From Boesenbergia rotunda (taxonomy: Eukaryota; Streptophyta; Magnoliopsida; Zingiberales; Zingiberaceae), in assembly GCA_024364735.1 (NCBI GenBank), contig JAGFNQ010006450.1:154994-218993 (forward strand): a stretch of 64,000 nt of DNA, given 5' to 3'. The position numbers were made by a program, and so were the translations under genes. Under the pieces are notes generated by a model. That model ran no database searches, was not told where the DNA came from, and saw only the letters and a program-made list of their open reading frames with translations. Below are positions 10,208-22,290 of the stretch, piece by piece; within the stretch, counting starts at the first letter, position 1, and each line of letters starts with the position of its first letter.

Positions 10208-10507
10208 AGGTTCTATGAGTATAGCTTGTGTGAGTGTTTCTTTTCGAATTTTTGTAAAGTTTATCTGATACCAATTTAGTGGTATATGATAAGTTGTAGC
10301 TTCGGAGTCCTTTTGATACCAAACCATTGGGTATTAGATACTCGAGTTCGAGTATGTGTTTGGATTTTTTTTCGGAGTCATTTTCTCGACTTAGTTATAT
10401 CTGGGATTTTGGCAGCGATGGACTTCTTCAGGCGACGAGCAAGTAAATTGATAAAGAATTTTTAGTTGATATATATTTTAATAATATTTGGTTTTATCTT
10501 AGCAGGT

Positions 10508-12475
10508 ATGTCTCGTCGTATGGAGTTGACTCCACCTCATAGACGTGGTTCGGGACAACCATCAAGGCGGGTGCGTGGGTTAGAGAGAGCTGAGACTATC
10601 GATCAAGCGGCAGGATCTCCATGAGATCAACTGAGACAACACCTGTCACTCAAGGACAAACTCATCAGGTTGTTCCCGAGGGTCAGGATTCAGTGGGGGT
10701 TCCTTCCCCAATTCTGTCAACGAATCCCACTATCCCACCGTTGATACATACCCCAGTGTTTTCTCTAGTTATACCAGGGGCACCTACTCCCATGATACCC
10801 ATCGTTCCACCAGTGGTAACCGCTACAGTAGACCCTTCGATTCCACCCGTGGCAACTACCATGGTTCACCCCACCGTTCCACCTGCAGTGTGGTCAGCCG
10901 TACCACCCATGGTGTCTGCGACGACTCTTCCAATAGTATCGTCGGTGGTACCTGTCTCCCATGTGGGCTGCACTTTGGACAGATCACGGATCCCTACTTT
11001 AGCGGCGTCCGTGAAGGACCGGTTCACCTTATTTCATAAAGGAGCAGATTCGGGTGTAGCTCGCTCTTGGATTAAAACTATTGAGGGTACTTTTTGTTAT
11101 ATTGCATACACGGATTGGGAGAAGGCAGAGATTGCGGCATATCACCTGCACGATGAGGCCGCCATCTGGTGGGCTAAGCAAAGTACAGTCATTGGCGAGT
11201 AGCACATCAACTGGGTTGTTTTCTGAGAGGTATTTGAGAGCCAATACTTTCTGACCACATATCGGATGGCTAGACGACATGAGTTCTTGAGGCTTACACA
11301 AGGGGACTATACTTTTATGCAGTATAATGCAGAGTTCAATCGATTAGCTGAGTATTGTCCGTAGCTTGTTATAGAGGATCAGGAGATGATGCAGTAGTTT
11401 ACTCAAGGACTTGTTGGGTATATTCAGATGTCGATGGCCGGCTTGGGCACGACATCCTATAAAGAGACACTGGACAAAACCCTTCTTATTGAGATGACCC
11501 AGTTGAGGATTTACGGAGAGAAAAAGAATGGTAAGTCGACGGCTCAGGAGACAACACAAACTCAACGACAATAGAATACAGGACATAAGCGTGGTAGAAG
11601 TTAGAGTTTACAGAGTTCTCCCGAGGCGGATTCCTATTCCTAGAAGACAGGGCATGCAGCGGGACCTTCTCATTCCTCTCAGCAGAGCTGGGAGCAGGCC
11701 ATAGATAAATTTCATTATTTTCGATGTGGGGCTAGAGAATATAGTAAAGAAGATTGTTCAATAGGCCAAAATGTAAGTTACTATTGTAAACTGCCAAGAC
11801 ATCAGAGCAGAGATTGTGCACTTAAGGCACAGCACGAGACGACGTTAGTCCCCACTCAGGGTGATCGATCAGAATAGCAAAGACCCCAGGGAGATGGTTG
11901 GAGGCAGTAGATGACACACCGACGACAGCGAGCAGTACCTTCACCTGTTCAGATTTACTGTATGCCTGGGCATGAGTATATCTCCACACCAGTAGCATCC
12001 CAGTATTCCATGATGGGGTCTCATCATTAGCTATACCTAGCCTACCAGCCTTTAGTTTACTTGCCTCAGCAGATGGTCGAAGCCACAACTTATCAGCCCC
12101 AGCAGATGATCGAAGCAACAATTTATCAACCTTAGCAGTCAGTCGGACTTCCAGCACCTTAGCATATGCGGCCAGCCACAATTCAGATGATTTAGCCGCA
12201 ACCTATTCAAATGATAGCACCACTAGAATCGGAGATGGACCGGATTCATGCCATTACCAGATAGGAGACACAGCGGGCCGATAGATCAATATTCCGTGGT
12301 AAGTTTTATTTATGTGTTTCTTACTGAGTTGTTCATAGATACTGATAGTCTGCAATTCTATATATCACAGACATTCAAAGGAAAGAGCGGTAGGTACTCA
12401 TGTGTAGGTCACAACTTGTATCTGTGTCTCTACCATTCGGAGAGGCACGGTTTAACACAGATGGTAAATATATGA
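10508..12475 (+). pseudogene. Broken gag (and protease start) of a Tekay/Del-like gypsy element
   Basis: ATG at 10508 opens a short basic peptide that is frameshifted into a 193-codon open stretch (10621-11202). That stretch begins with a Pro/Val-rich spacer and ends with the gypsy gag core: ARSWIKTIEGTF, then a Tyr/Asp/Trp-Glu-Lys segment and AAYHLHDEAAIWWAKQ. Beyond it, frames broken by stops still show an RMARRHEFLRLTQGDYTF-like helix and two damaged zinc knuckles around 11700-11815. Near 12290-12475 weak similarity to the start of the aspartic protease can be read. No reverse transcriptase or integrase follows, since the element ends at about 12475. Codons are heavily decayed, so this is an old copy. 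Confidence 0.7.
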
Positions 12476-12480
12476 TATTC

Positions 12481-12714
12481 TGTTAGGGTTTGACAGAAGC
12501 CTAGAAAACTTAGCCAAGACGAGCGAAATGGGGGACGAAAGTGGAAGAATTTCATTGCAACGGCTTTTGTACTGGCTCTTTCTACTGTTGGTCATAGCCT
12601 TCTTATATAGGAGCTCAGAAAAGAAATAACCCCCAAGACTTGACACACATGGTAAATGCAAGGTAGATTTCATGACCTACAGAGGCTCCACTATGTGCTT
12701 GCCACCCTTACTTT
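12481..12714 (-). repeat. Possible short LTR fragment interrupted by element B
   Basis: Plus-strand start TGTTAGGGTTTGACAG and, read on the minus strand, a TATATAAG motif followed by a leader ending CCCTAACA look like the end of an LTR. After element B the sequence resumes at 19739 and could end at TGTTAACA (19751), giving about 247 bp in total. The flanking pentamers (TATTC and AACAT) do not match, so this is tentative. Confidence 0.3.
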
Positions 12715-14532
12715 TGTTGATGCAGTCTGGCCCTGATTGTTGTTTTGGTGTTGACACCGATTTTAGTTTAGGTTGATTATGATTCTAATTATGATGATGA
12801 TTAAGTCCTGATCAGTGATTAGGCACGGGTTGATTGAAATCCTAACCTGGAGGGTTAGGTGTGAGAAATCCCGGTGAGTGAAGCTGGGTCCTGGTGAGTG
12901 AAGCCAGGTGTTGGAAATTCCGGTGAGTGAAGCCAGGTGTTGGAAATCCCGGTGAGTGAAGCCGGGTCCTGGTGAGTGAAGCCAGTTGTTGAAAAGTCCT
13001 AATTCGGAAGAGGTGGGTGAAAAGTCCTAGCTTGGAGGGCTAGGTGAAAAGTCCTAGCTTGGAGGGCTAGGTGAAAAGTCCTAACTTGGAGGGTTAGGTG
13101 CAAATTCCCAACTTGGAGAGTTAGATTGAAAAATCCTTAGCTTGGAAGGCTAAGGTGAATGAAATCCTAGCTTGGAAGGCTAGGTCTGCGTCCCTGGATC
13201 GGTTTGGTGACCGATCAGGGAGTTGGCACGCTGCTCCTTCGTGGATCGGTCTGGTGACCGATCCAGCGATGTCTGATCGGTCTGGTGACCGATCAGGGAG
13301 TGTGTGTTTCACTCACTGCACAACTCCTGATCGATCTGGTGACCGATCAGGGAGCGAACAGTGAGTTGAGTTCCCTTGCTAATCAGGTCTAGAACAGTCC
13401 GGGGACCGATCAGAGACTTAGGATTTGATTAAAGAATCACTGTTCACTCAAGCCTGATTGGTCTGGTGACCGATCAGGCCGGAGCCTGATTGGTCTGGTG
13501 ACCGATCAGGCTGGAGCCTGATTGGTCTGGTGACCGATCAGGCCGGAGCCTGATTGGTCTGGTGACCGATCAGGCAGGAGCCTGATTGGTCTGGGGACCA
13601 ATCAGGAGTGTGCAGAAGACTGCTGGATCGGTCTGGTGACCGATCAGGCTCCTCCCTGATAGGTCTGGGAACCGATCAGGAGCAGAACTTTAATTCAAAT
13701 ATGCTGTCAGAATTCTTTTTTCACTGCCGATTCTCTGCTACTTACTGATTTCTTTTTGATATGCATTGCTAAGCCTCTGTTGGACTGTGCAGGTGATAGC
13801 AGGTGATTCAAACACTCAAGGAGGGTCAATGGGAGGCTTTCCTTGGAGCAGGTTTGGATCTATTGTGTTTTCAGGTCTCAACGGCGTCTGACGCAACTGG
13901 CAACTGACGAAGGCGCGGCTGGCAACTGACGGAGGCTCAGCAGGAGGAGTGTCCAGTGGACTGAGTGCTCAGAGAGGTCAGTGGGTCAGGGTGTGAGTCA
14001 GTGGTGCTGATGGAGCTGGGGACGTTGAGCCGGAGCTTAAGAGATAAAGCTGGATGTAGAGGAGCGAGGCGAACAAGACAAAAACTTGGGAAGTTTGACT
14101 GGGCTGTGTTCGTGCTCTCTGTTGCTTTGTGCTTGAGCGATCTTGTTGCATTCCTGTGAGAGCTTTGTGAGTGTTCCTTCTTGTGTGATCTTCTGTACTC
14201 AAGTTTCATCATCCGTGAGATCCGTGGAGAGGTTTCTCCACCGAGAAGGAGGCTCTATCTTATTCGGTGTTCACCGGGGCTTGATCTACCGACGATCAAG
14301 GGATCGCCCACCTTACGGGCACGCCAAGGAGTAGGGGCAAGTTATCCCCGAACCTTGTATATCGAGGTGTTAGTGTCGGTTTGCTTTCCTTTGTTTTGCT
14401 TGCTGTTCTTTATTTCTGCTTCTGCGTTTTTGTTTCCGCTGCTACTAATCTGATCACGCAGAAGTATCAAAGAGCAAGAAATTGTGTCTGGCTATATTCA
14501 CCCCCCCCTCTCTAGCCATCCGGGTTCCAACA
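12715..14532 (+). repeat. 5' LTR of B
   Basis: It holds three kinds of internal repeat. A GTGAGTGAAGCC unit lies at 12873-12990. A CCTAGCTTGGAGGGCTAGG unit, itself a 6-bp-arm hairpin, lies at 13015-13190. The GATCGGT-N6-ACCGATC palindrome array lies at 13195-13690. The end (14495-14532) has the C-rich TATTCACCCCCC stretch and GGGTTCCAACA. Small ORFs that recur in both LTRs are products of these repeats, not genes. Confidence 0.88.
13195..13690. repeat. Array of ~12 palindromes, GATCGGT-N6-ACCGATC type
   Basis: Arms of 7-9 bp flank a CTGGTG centre, for example TGGATCGGT / ACCGATCCA near 13242-13265. At about 13455-13620 the copies are in a regular 33-bp tandem (CCTGATTGGT, CTGGTG, ACCGATCAGG, then CCGGAG or CTGGAG). 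The 3' LTR has about nine copies (18495-18885), with only three of the 33-bp units. Confidence 0.85.
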
Positions 14533-14534
14533 AG

Positions 14535-14546
14535 TGGTATCAGAGC
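14535..14546 (+). other. Primer-binding site of B (initiator tRNA-Met)
   Basis: TGGTATCAGAGC, a perfect match to the plant initiator tRNA-Met primer site, two bases after the 5' LTR end. Confidence 0.92.
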
Positions 14547-14590
14547 TTGGGGCTCTGTTTACGGCTTAACATCCGAGAGCTTACAACGAG

Positions 14591-15871
14591 ATGGCTGGAA
14601 GAGAAGGATTGAGCACAAACCGACCTCTATTCCTCGACGGCACTGATTTTTCATATTGGAAGTCAAGAATGGAGTTTTACTTAAAGACAAATATGAGTTT
14701 GTGGTTCACTGTCAAGGAGGGGTTTTCTCTTCTAAAGGATAATGAAGGAAAGGAGCTTGAGTTTTCCAAGTGGTCGGCTGAGCAAATCCGGAAGGGTGAA
14801 GCAAATGCCAAAGCTGTGGTCACCTTACAATGTGGGATGACCAAAGAACAATTGATCAAGATTGGTCCCTTCACCTCTGCCAGAGACTTGTGGAACAAAC
14901 TCATTGAGCTCCATGAGGGAACTCAAGATACACGGATAGTCAAGAAGGACCTCCTTCTCAGCCAACTCCAGAACTTGACAATGGGAGAAAACGAAACTGT
15001 AAGTATGCTTCATTGTCGGTTCAAAGAAATCATCAATGGCTTGCATTCCATCAATGAGAAGGTGGAAAACCAAGACTTAGTGAGGTACGTTCTAAAAGCA
15101 TTTCCTAGGAATGCTTTGTGGTCATCTATGGTGGATGCCTACAAGGTATCCAAGGATCTTTCAATCATTAAGTTAGAAGATCTATTTTGTGAAATGGAGT
15201 TGCATGAGATCTCTAACAAAAGTCCAAAGGAGAAAGGTATTGCTTTAGTGGCAGGTGACAACAAGAAGAAGAAGGAAAAAGGGGAGGAGGACATCCACTG
15301 TCACGTGGCTCTAGTGACACTAGAGGAGTCAAAGGAGGAAAGTGATAATGAATCAAGTAGCTCCTCAACCACGCCTTCATCATCTTCGGGTGATGAAGAG
15401 GTAATTTCTCCCAAGTTAGATAAGTGCTATAGAGCTATCGCATGTTTAACCAAATTGTTAAAGAAATCTAAGAATAAGGTTAAGTCATTGAAGTTGGAAG
15501 TAAAAGAATTAAAATCCTCTAAGGTTGAGGATATTAATGACTTCCATAATGAATCCCTTGAGAATGAGAATAAGATCTTAAAGGGTGAAATTTAAAATCT
15601 CAAGATTGTTCTTGAAAAATTTTCAACAAGCTCCAAAACCCTAGACATGATCTTAAACTCCCAAAGGGCGGTTTACAACAAGGCCGGTATAGGTTACCGA
15701 CCTAAAGAATCGACCTTTGTATCATTAATGTCTAGAACACATTTTAGATCATCAAATGTTCCTAGGGTTAAAAAGAAAATGACTAAGGCATGGGTGCCAA
15801 AGTCTTTGATTGAAGGTTCTTTAGGTCCCAAAATTTGGGTACCTAAAACCTCTATCTTTAGAATTGTATAA
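14591..15871 (+). pseudogene. Gag of B, split by one in-frame stop and lacking a zinc knuckle
   Basis: The first 334 codons are open (14591-15592), TAA stands at 15593-15595, and the same frame continues open for 91 codons to 15871. The order is that of SIRE-like gags: an N-terminal FLDGTDFSYWKSRMEFYL segment, the central helical UBN2-type domain (ARDLWNKLIELHEGT, FKEIINGLHSI, YVLKAFP), a Lys-rich linker, a Ser-rich acidic run, a coiled coil (residues about 275-334) and a C-terminal KTLDMILNSQRAVYNKAGIGY and WVPKS region. The CCHC knuckle normally found after the Lys-rich linker is absent, and only an isolated HCH remains. The frame before the stop is otherwise undamaged. Confidence 0.85.
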
Positions 15872-17854
15872 GCATTATTTGAGGGGGGAGCATCTATCAA
15901 CATGGGAGGTTGATATTTAGTGCTCCAAACTTATGACCAAAGGAAAATTGTCATTCACATGGATGGTTATGAAAAATTCGAATTAAATGCTTTGAGCTCC
16001 ATTGTTTTAGATCTTATGACAATATAATCCTTTGGCTAGTGATTTTTATGGTATTCATGTGTTAAAGTACTTAGTCATGTATAATCTACTTTAGTGTTTA
16101 AGTTCTTCCATAATCAAGTATGCCATGATTTTCTTGTATGTGTTAGACAACATGAAGGCATGCTATTGAACAAGTATGGACACATGAATTAGTTAGTGCT
16201 AATTCGAAAATCACTATGAAAATCTCACAATACCTGATTAGACAAAGAACATGAGTTTAAGGTCTAGGCCTAAGCTTTTCTTACTATTTTGGAGATGAAT
16301 CTAGATGAGTATGCCATGACTTTGATGTTTGAATGATTAACATTAATCTATGACATGCACATTTTGATTAAAAACAATATGAACACATAGCTTAAATTGA
16401 TCATGATGTGAAATAAACATGTTTTGGAATTTTGATCATACTTGGAATATTTTGATTCACACATGATCATGCCAAGAACATGCTTAGAACATAACTGATC
16501 ATACAAACCTGGTTTTGGGACTCAAGTTCATGATTAAGAACATACTCATCATGCTTTGTCACAAATCATGACATATATCTTGATTAAGGGAACCCTTAGG
16601 ACCAAATGGATTAACATTAATTGAGTTAGGGGTTCGGGAATGGCTAAGAAGAAAAAAAAACAAACAACAAGGTTCTGAAACTTCTCAGAATTTCTGAAAC
16701 TCGGTTCTTGAAATCTGATTCAGAAAACCTCTCTGTATCGAACCAGATCGGTCCACGGACCAATCAGGACACACTCTGATCGGTCTGGTGACCGATCAGG
16801 AATCATTCTGATCGGTCTGGTGACCGATCAGATCAATACTGATTCTCAGATCAATCCAAATTGTATCAGACCACTACTCAGAGCAATCCCCCTTCATCAA
16901 TTTTGATGAAGTATCAATAGAACTGAGTAGTAGGATGATGGTCAAGATATATGGAACAAAACCTAATACTGATTTGATACAAACCTATGTTGGAATGTTC
17001 AAATTCATAAGAAAGGGTTTATTGAGTCATGACTCTTGTTCTTAATGTCGTGTTTCGGAAATTTTTCTGAAATGACGAATATCAATAGAGTCTTCTCTCC
17101 TGTTATGGGATGCAAATTGTTAATGCAGTCTGATCAGGAACGTATCAGAGTTTCCGAAATTTTTCTGAAATCTGATCGCTCCCCAGACTAATCAAATATC
17201 CTTCTGTATCACGTAATCAACAGACCTGGTTGGTTACGGAGACCAATCAGGACTATGTTTCAGATACAATTGCATTCCTTACTCTTCCTATGAAGCATAT
17301 ACGTATTTGACCATGATATACTTCTGTATATGTCTTCACATGGAAGTCCAAGTGTTAATGCAGTCCGATCTTGAACGAATCAGAATTACAGACATTTTTC
17401 TAAAAATTGATCGTTCATAGATAAATCAGAAAATTTTCTATATCGATTATCAGTCTGATGGAACTGCGATAATTATTGTCATGTGATGCATATACATTGT
17501 TGCCATGATACATTTATGGTGTATGCCTCTCATATGCAATTCCAAAATCATCCTTTGACTTACTTGTCATATGAAACATATACATGTTTGATCATGATAT
17601 TATTCTGTATATGTTTTCATGTGCAATTCAAAATTATGCTTTGATTATTTTGGGGTTGGGGAGAGACCCATGTTTGAGGGGGAGGTATGATCAAACTTAA
17701 TAACCATACCCTTTTCGATGTTTGACAAAGGCGGAGAGAATGGCTGATTAAGTTTATGGTTATTATAGGGGAAGGATCATGATTCCCTTATGAGGATTGA
17801 ATTGATTGATACCTAAACTTAAATCGGGTTGTCAAACAACAAAAAGAGGGAGAT
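15872..17854 (+). other. Non-coding 3' internal region of B
   Basis: Nearly 2 kb with no reading frame of note and no pol remnant that I can recognise. Copies of the LTR palindrome recur at about 16745-16830, with more degenerate ones near 17175 and 17230. The polypurine tract is at 17841-17854. Confidence 0.7.
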
Positions 17855-19733
17855 TATTGATGCAGTCTGGCCCTGATTGTTGTTTTGGTGTTGACACCGA
17901 TTTTAGTTTAGGTTGATTATGATTCTAATTATGATGATGATTAAGTCCTGATCAGTGATTAGGCACGGGTTGATTGAAATCCTAACCTGGAGGGTTAGGT
18001 GTGAGAAATTCCGGTGAGTGAAGCCGGGTCATGGTGAGTGAAGCCAGGTGTTGGAAATCTCGGTGAGTGAAGCCGGGTCCTGGTGAGTGAAGCCAGTTGT
18101 TGAAAAGTCCTAATTCGGAAGAGGTGGGTGAAAAGTCCTAGCTTGGAGGGCTAGATGAAAAGTCCTAGCTTGGAGGGCTAGGTGAAAAGTCTTAACTTGG
18201 AGGGTTAGGTGAAAAGTCCCATCTTGGAGAGTTAGGTGAAAAAGTCCTGGCTTGGAGGGTCAGGTGCCTAGCTTGGAGGGCTAGGTTGGATGAAGGTCTA
18301 ACTCGGAGGGGTTGGGTGAAAAGTCCTAGCTTGGAGGGCTAGGTGAAAAGTCCTAGCTTGGAGGGCTAGGTGAAAAGTCCTAACTTGGAGGGTTAGGTGC
18401 AAATTCCCAACTTGGAGAGTTAGATTGAAAAATCCTTAGCTTGGAGGGCTAAGGTGAATGAAATCCTAGCTTGGAAGGCTAGGTCTGCGTCCCTGGATCG
18501 GTTTGGTGACCGATCAGGGAGTTGGCACGCTGCTCCTTCGTGGATCGGTCTGGTGACCGATCCAGCGATGTCTGATCGGTCTGGTGACCGATCAGGGAGT
18601 GTGTGTTTCACTCACTGCACAGCTCCTGATCGGTCTGGTGACCGATCAGGGAGCGAACAATGAGTTGAGTTCCCTTGCTAATCAGGTCCAGAACGGTCCG
18701 GGGACCGATCAGAGACTTAGGATTTGATTAAAGAATCACTGTTCACTCAAGCCTGATTGGTCTGGTGACCGATCAGGCTGGAGCCTGATTGGTCTGGTGA
18801 CCGATCAGGCTGGAGCCTGATTGGTCTGGGGACCGATCAGGAGTGTGCAGAAGACTGCTGGATCGGTCTGGGGACCGATCAGGAGCAGAACTTTAATTCA
18901 AATATGCTGTCAGAAGTCTGTTTTCACTGCCGATTCTCTGCTACTTGCTGATTTCTTTTTGATATGTATTGCTAAGCCTCTGTTGGATTGTGCAGGTGAT
19001 AGCAGGTGATTCAAACACTCAAGGAGGGTCAATGGGAGGCTTTCCTTGGAGCAGGTTTGGATCTATTGTGTTTTCAGGTCTCAACGGCGTCTGGCACAAC
19101 TGGCAACTGACGAAGGCGAGGCTGGCAACTGACGGAGGCTCAGCCGGAGGAGTGTCCAGTGGACTGAGTGCTCAGAGAGGTCAGTGGGTCAGGGTGTGAG
19201 TCAGTGGTGCTGATGGAGCTGAGGATGTTGAGCCGGAGCTTAAGAGACAAAGCTGGATGCAGAGGAGCGAGGCGAACAAGACAAAAACTTGGAAAGTTTG
19301 GCTGGGCTGTGTTCGTGCTCTCTGTTGCTTTGTGCTTGAGCGATCTTGTTGCATTCCTGTGAGAGCTTTGTGAGTGTTCCTTCTTGTGTGATCTTCTGTA
19401 CTCAAGTTTCATCATCCGTGAGATCTGTGGAGAGGTTTCTCCACCGAGAAGGAGGCTCTATCTTATCCGGTGTTCACCGGGGCTTGATCTGCCGACGATC
19501 AAGGGATCGCCCACCTTACGGGCACGCCAAGGAGTAGGGGCATGTTATCCCCGAACCTTGTATATCGAGCTGTTAGCGTCGGTTTGCTTTCCTTTGTTTT
19601 GCTTGCTGTTCTTTATTTCTGCTTTTGCGTTTTTGTTTCCGCTGCTACTAATCTGATCACGCAGAAGTATCAAAGAACAAGAAATTGTGTCTGGCTATAT
19701 TCACCCCCTTCTCTAGCCATCCGGGTTCCAACA
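17855..19733 (+). repeat. 3' LTR of B
   Basis: Begins TATTGATGCAG (TG mutated to TA) and ends TTCCAACA, followed by the target duplication ACTTT. It is close in sequence to the 5' LTR but has more CCTAGC...GCTAGG units (18130-18480) and fewer GATCGGT palindromes. Confidence 0.9.
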
Positions 19734-19751
19734 ACTTTGTCAGTGTTAACA

Positions 19752-21892
19752 AACATTTCGAAATACCTCAACTTTTTTAGAACAGGTCCGAGTCAAATAG
19801 CAATGATTCGAAGAACTTCTTTTTACATTACACTATTTCGGAAACCTAAGGACTCGACCGTATGGATATGTAAAATACAGGATTTCCAATCCTAGAAGGA
19901 AAAGGAGGGAAACAAATACTCAATTTAAAGTGAGTAAACAAAATTTCACACTCGATCTCATTGCACTCTCGTGGACTCATATGTGAGAGAGAGTCTCTTC
20001 TCATGCATTTGTTCACAACTTCAATGCTTATGCATCAATATAAATAAACAAAAGTACCTTAAAACTTTCAATATTGGACTAAAGTCTCATTCATAATAAA
20101 GTATTTTTCTTCTCTACCTCTTTTCCATTCACATATATCCAACACTTTCCACAACTACTACACTCAAAATTGAATGTTACAATATCAGGGAAACATATCT
20201 TATTGCAAATTTAATTTTTAATACTCACATCAAATATACAAAAATTAATTTTTATTTTATCAGGGAAACATACATTTTTATATAAGATGAAAGTACTCAA
20301 CACGTCAAAAAATCAAAAATAAAAATATTGAATTGATTTAATCAATTGAGATTTACTGATATCATAATCATGATAACACAAAGATAATATTATCAAATTA
20401 ATTAAGATTTATCATATTCATTACTATAATTATAATTATTACTATTCTTATAATTATATACGAATTTAATATCTTTTGACAACACGTATAAATAAGTCTC
20501 TTTACTCAAATAATAAAATAATCCAAACATAATTACTTCTTATTCTCTTCTCAGTTTCTTTAGAATAAAATATGATCAGTATATCAAACAGAATTACTAT
20601 GGCCTGTGCAATATATTAAGTATGAACTAACAGCAAATTAAGTCTGTCATTAAATGGATGAAAACCAAAGAGAATGTAAACTTAATTAGCCTTTTTATTC
20701 TCCAAAGCCCACAAGTTCGTCTCAACACAGACATCCATGTTTAGTTTAAATATAAGTGAGTTTTAACTGCAAGGTTTTATATATACCTCCTTGTGCAAAT
20801 CAGTAGTTGAGAATGAACACTGAGGAAAGTTTCATGATCATAAATCAAAATCAAGAGTGACATGATCCTGAATATATTTTCAGTCTCTGGGCCGGAAACT
20901 ATAATCAATTGATGATATTGAGTCAATCTAATTCATCAATCGAATTACACAGATATTTGTTAATTCTGATAATTAAATTGACGGTTCACAGCATAACAAT
21001 TCGATTTATCAAATTAATTGAATTTGATTTTTTTAAAAATCGAGACGGAATCAAATAAATCAAAATAATCAAGATTTTTTTTTAAAATTAAATTTTAAAT
21101 TAACTGAATTAACTTTCTAATTTAAATTTAGTAAAACTATGAGCACTTTTTCATATTAGAGTATCAATTTTAACGAAAATTGCCAGTTTTTAATCAGAAC
21201 CGCTAAAATAACATTATATAATGATGTTTTTAGAATATAAGATGCCATTTTCATATTTTTCTAAAAATAGGGATGTGAGTTTCTGAATAAGGAATTTTCA
21301 TTATTATTCCATAACTTTTCATAATTCTAAAAACATGTATGATTCCCTTTAAATCTAGGTTTGCATACATCTCTAAATTTGTATTCTACTATTCAAAAAT
21401 TTACTATTCTCATTGGATACATTAAAGAGAATTAGAAAAATTCATTTATTTTAACTGAAACTCATTCAGCGTTCGCTAGTCCATTATTTGATTTCTAATA
21501 AAATAATTGATGGACTTTTACTATTTAAAAATTTTAAAGTAATATTTTTCCGACAAGGAGAGTTCTAAAAAATAATTGAATTAGATTGGATAATGTCGAA
21601 TTTGAGATGATTGATTCATTTCTATAGAAGTTTTCTATCGGTTAAATTGGGAAGCATTCGTGGTGGACAGTCCAGAAGTCCAATATCCCACGATTGCGCG
21701 CCTCATTTGAAGAACTTTTTTTTTACAAAATTCATCGTAGCTAGAGATCGAATTACAGGTGCTTGAGAGACAACTAGTCGCCTTTTCACTGCACCATGGC
21801 TCCTGGGGCAACTAGGAGAGTTCTTTGGTGGTGTTAATTAGTGAGTATAATTGTCCTAAGTCTTAATGAGTTTGTGAAAATTTTATCAAATT
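19752..21892. other. AT-rich intergenic DNA
   Basis: No gene recognised. Strongly AT-rich sequence with scattered poly-A/T and degenerate repeats. Around 21700-21810 there is a GC-richer patch without an obvious ORF. Confidence 0.4.
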
Positions 21893-22245
21893 TTGTATGT
21901 TTAAAAAATCACTATTCTCAATTTATAATATCAAATTTACATCTTAGAGCATAAATACATTAAAGAGACTTCCAAAAGTAGCTTGATTTTACTTTGAAGA
22001 GATTTAGAGTTCTATAGGTTCATCATTCAGTTTCCAAAAGTAAATTGATTTTACTTTAAAGAGATTTAGAGTTCTATAAGTTCATCATTCAGTTTTGTCT
22101 AAAATATGAACTTAAAGAACTCCAAATCACGTCAAACTAAAATCAATGTACTCTTGAACGTCTCCTTAATATATCTATGCCCTCATAATTGGACAATATA
22201 AATTGAGAATAGTGAAATTTTAAATGTATAGAGTAAAGTTTTAAC
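21893..22245. mobile_element. Fold-back / MITE-like element with long inverted arms
   Basis: The left arm (TTTAAAAAATCACTATTCTCAA ... TTGATTTTACTTTGAAGAG) pairs, with mismatches, with the right arm (22093-22245) over about 150 bp. CACTATTCTCAATTTATA is the best-kept terminal stretch. In the left arm a 62-bp unit (21970-22031) is duplicated in tandem (to 22092). No transposase is present. The family is undetermined because terminal duplications are not clear. Confidence 0.6.
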
Positions 22246-22290
22246 TAGGGAAAAAAGAGAGAAGTATGTGAATATGATATAGTTTTTTAG

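Larger units (their letters stand above)
12715..19733 (+). mobile_element. Element B: complete gag-only copia-type retrotransposon
   Basis: It is bounded by the perfect 5-bp target duplication ACTTT (12710-12714 and 19734-19738). LTRs are 12715-14532 and 17855-19733, with TGTTG...CAACA ends. The primer site is at 14535-14546, gag at 14591-15871, and the purine tract AAAAAGAGGGAGAT at 17841-17854. The internal region is 3.3 kb with no pol. The LTR length difference (1818 versus 1879 bp) comes mainly from tandem-repeat copy number. Element F (54152-54751) is a truncated LTR of the same family on the minus strand. Confidence 0.92.

Noticed and set aside
13455..13620. Regularly spaced palindromic repeats resembling a CRISPR array
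   Set aside because: The 33-bp units are contiguous with no unique spacers, they lie in a plant retrotransposon LTR, and no cas-like gene is present.
13121..14453. Many 60-90-codon ORFs in the B LTRs (and again at 18420-19656), some with repeated DRSGDRSGS peptides
   Set aside because: They occur in several overlapping frames on both strands, recur in both LTRs, and are simply translations of the palindrome and tandem repeats.
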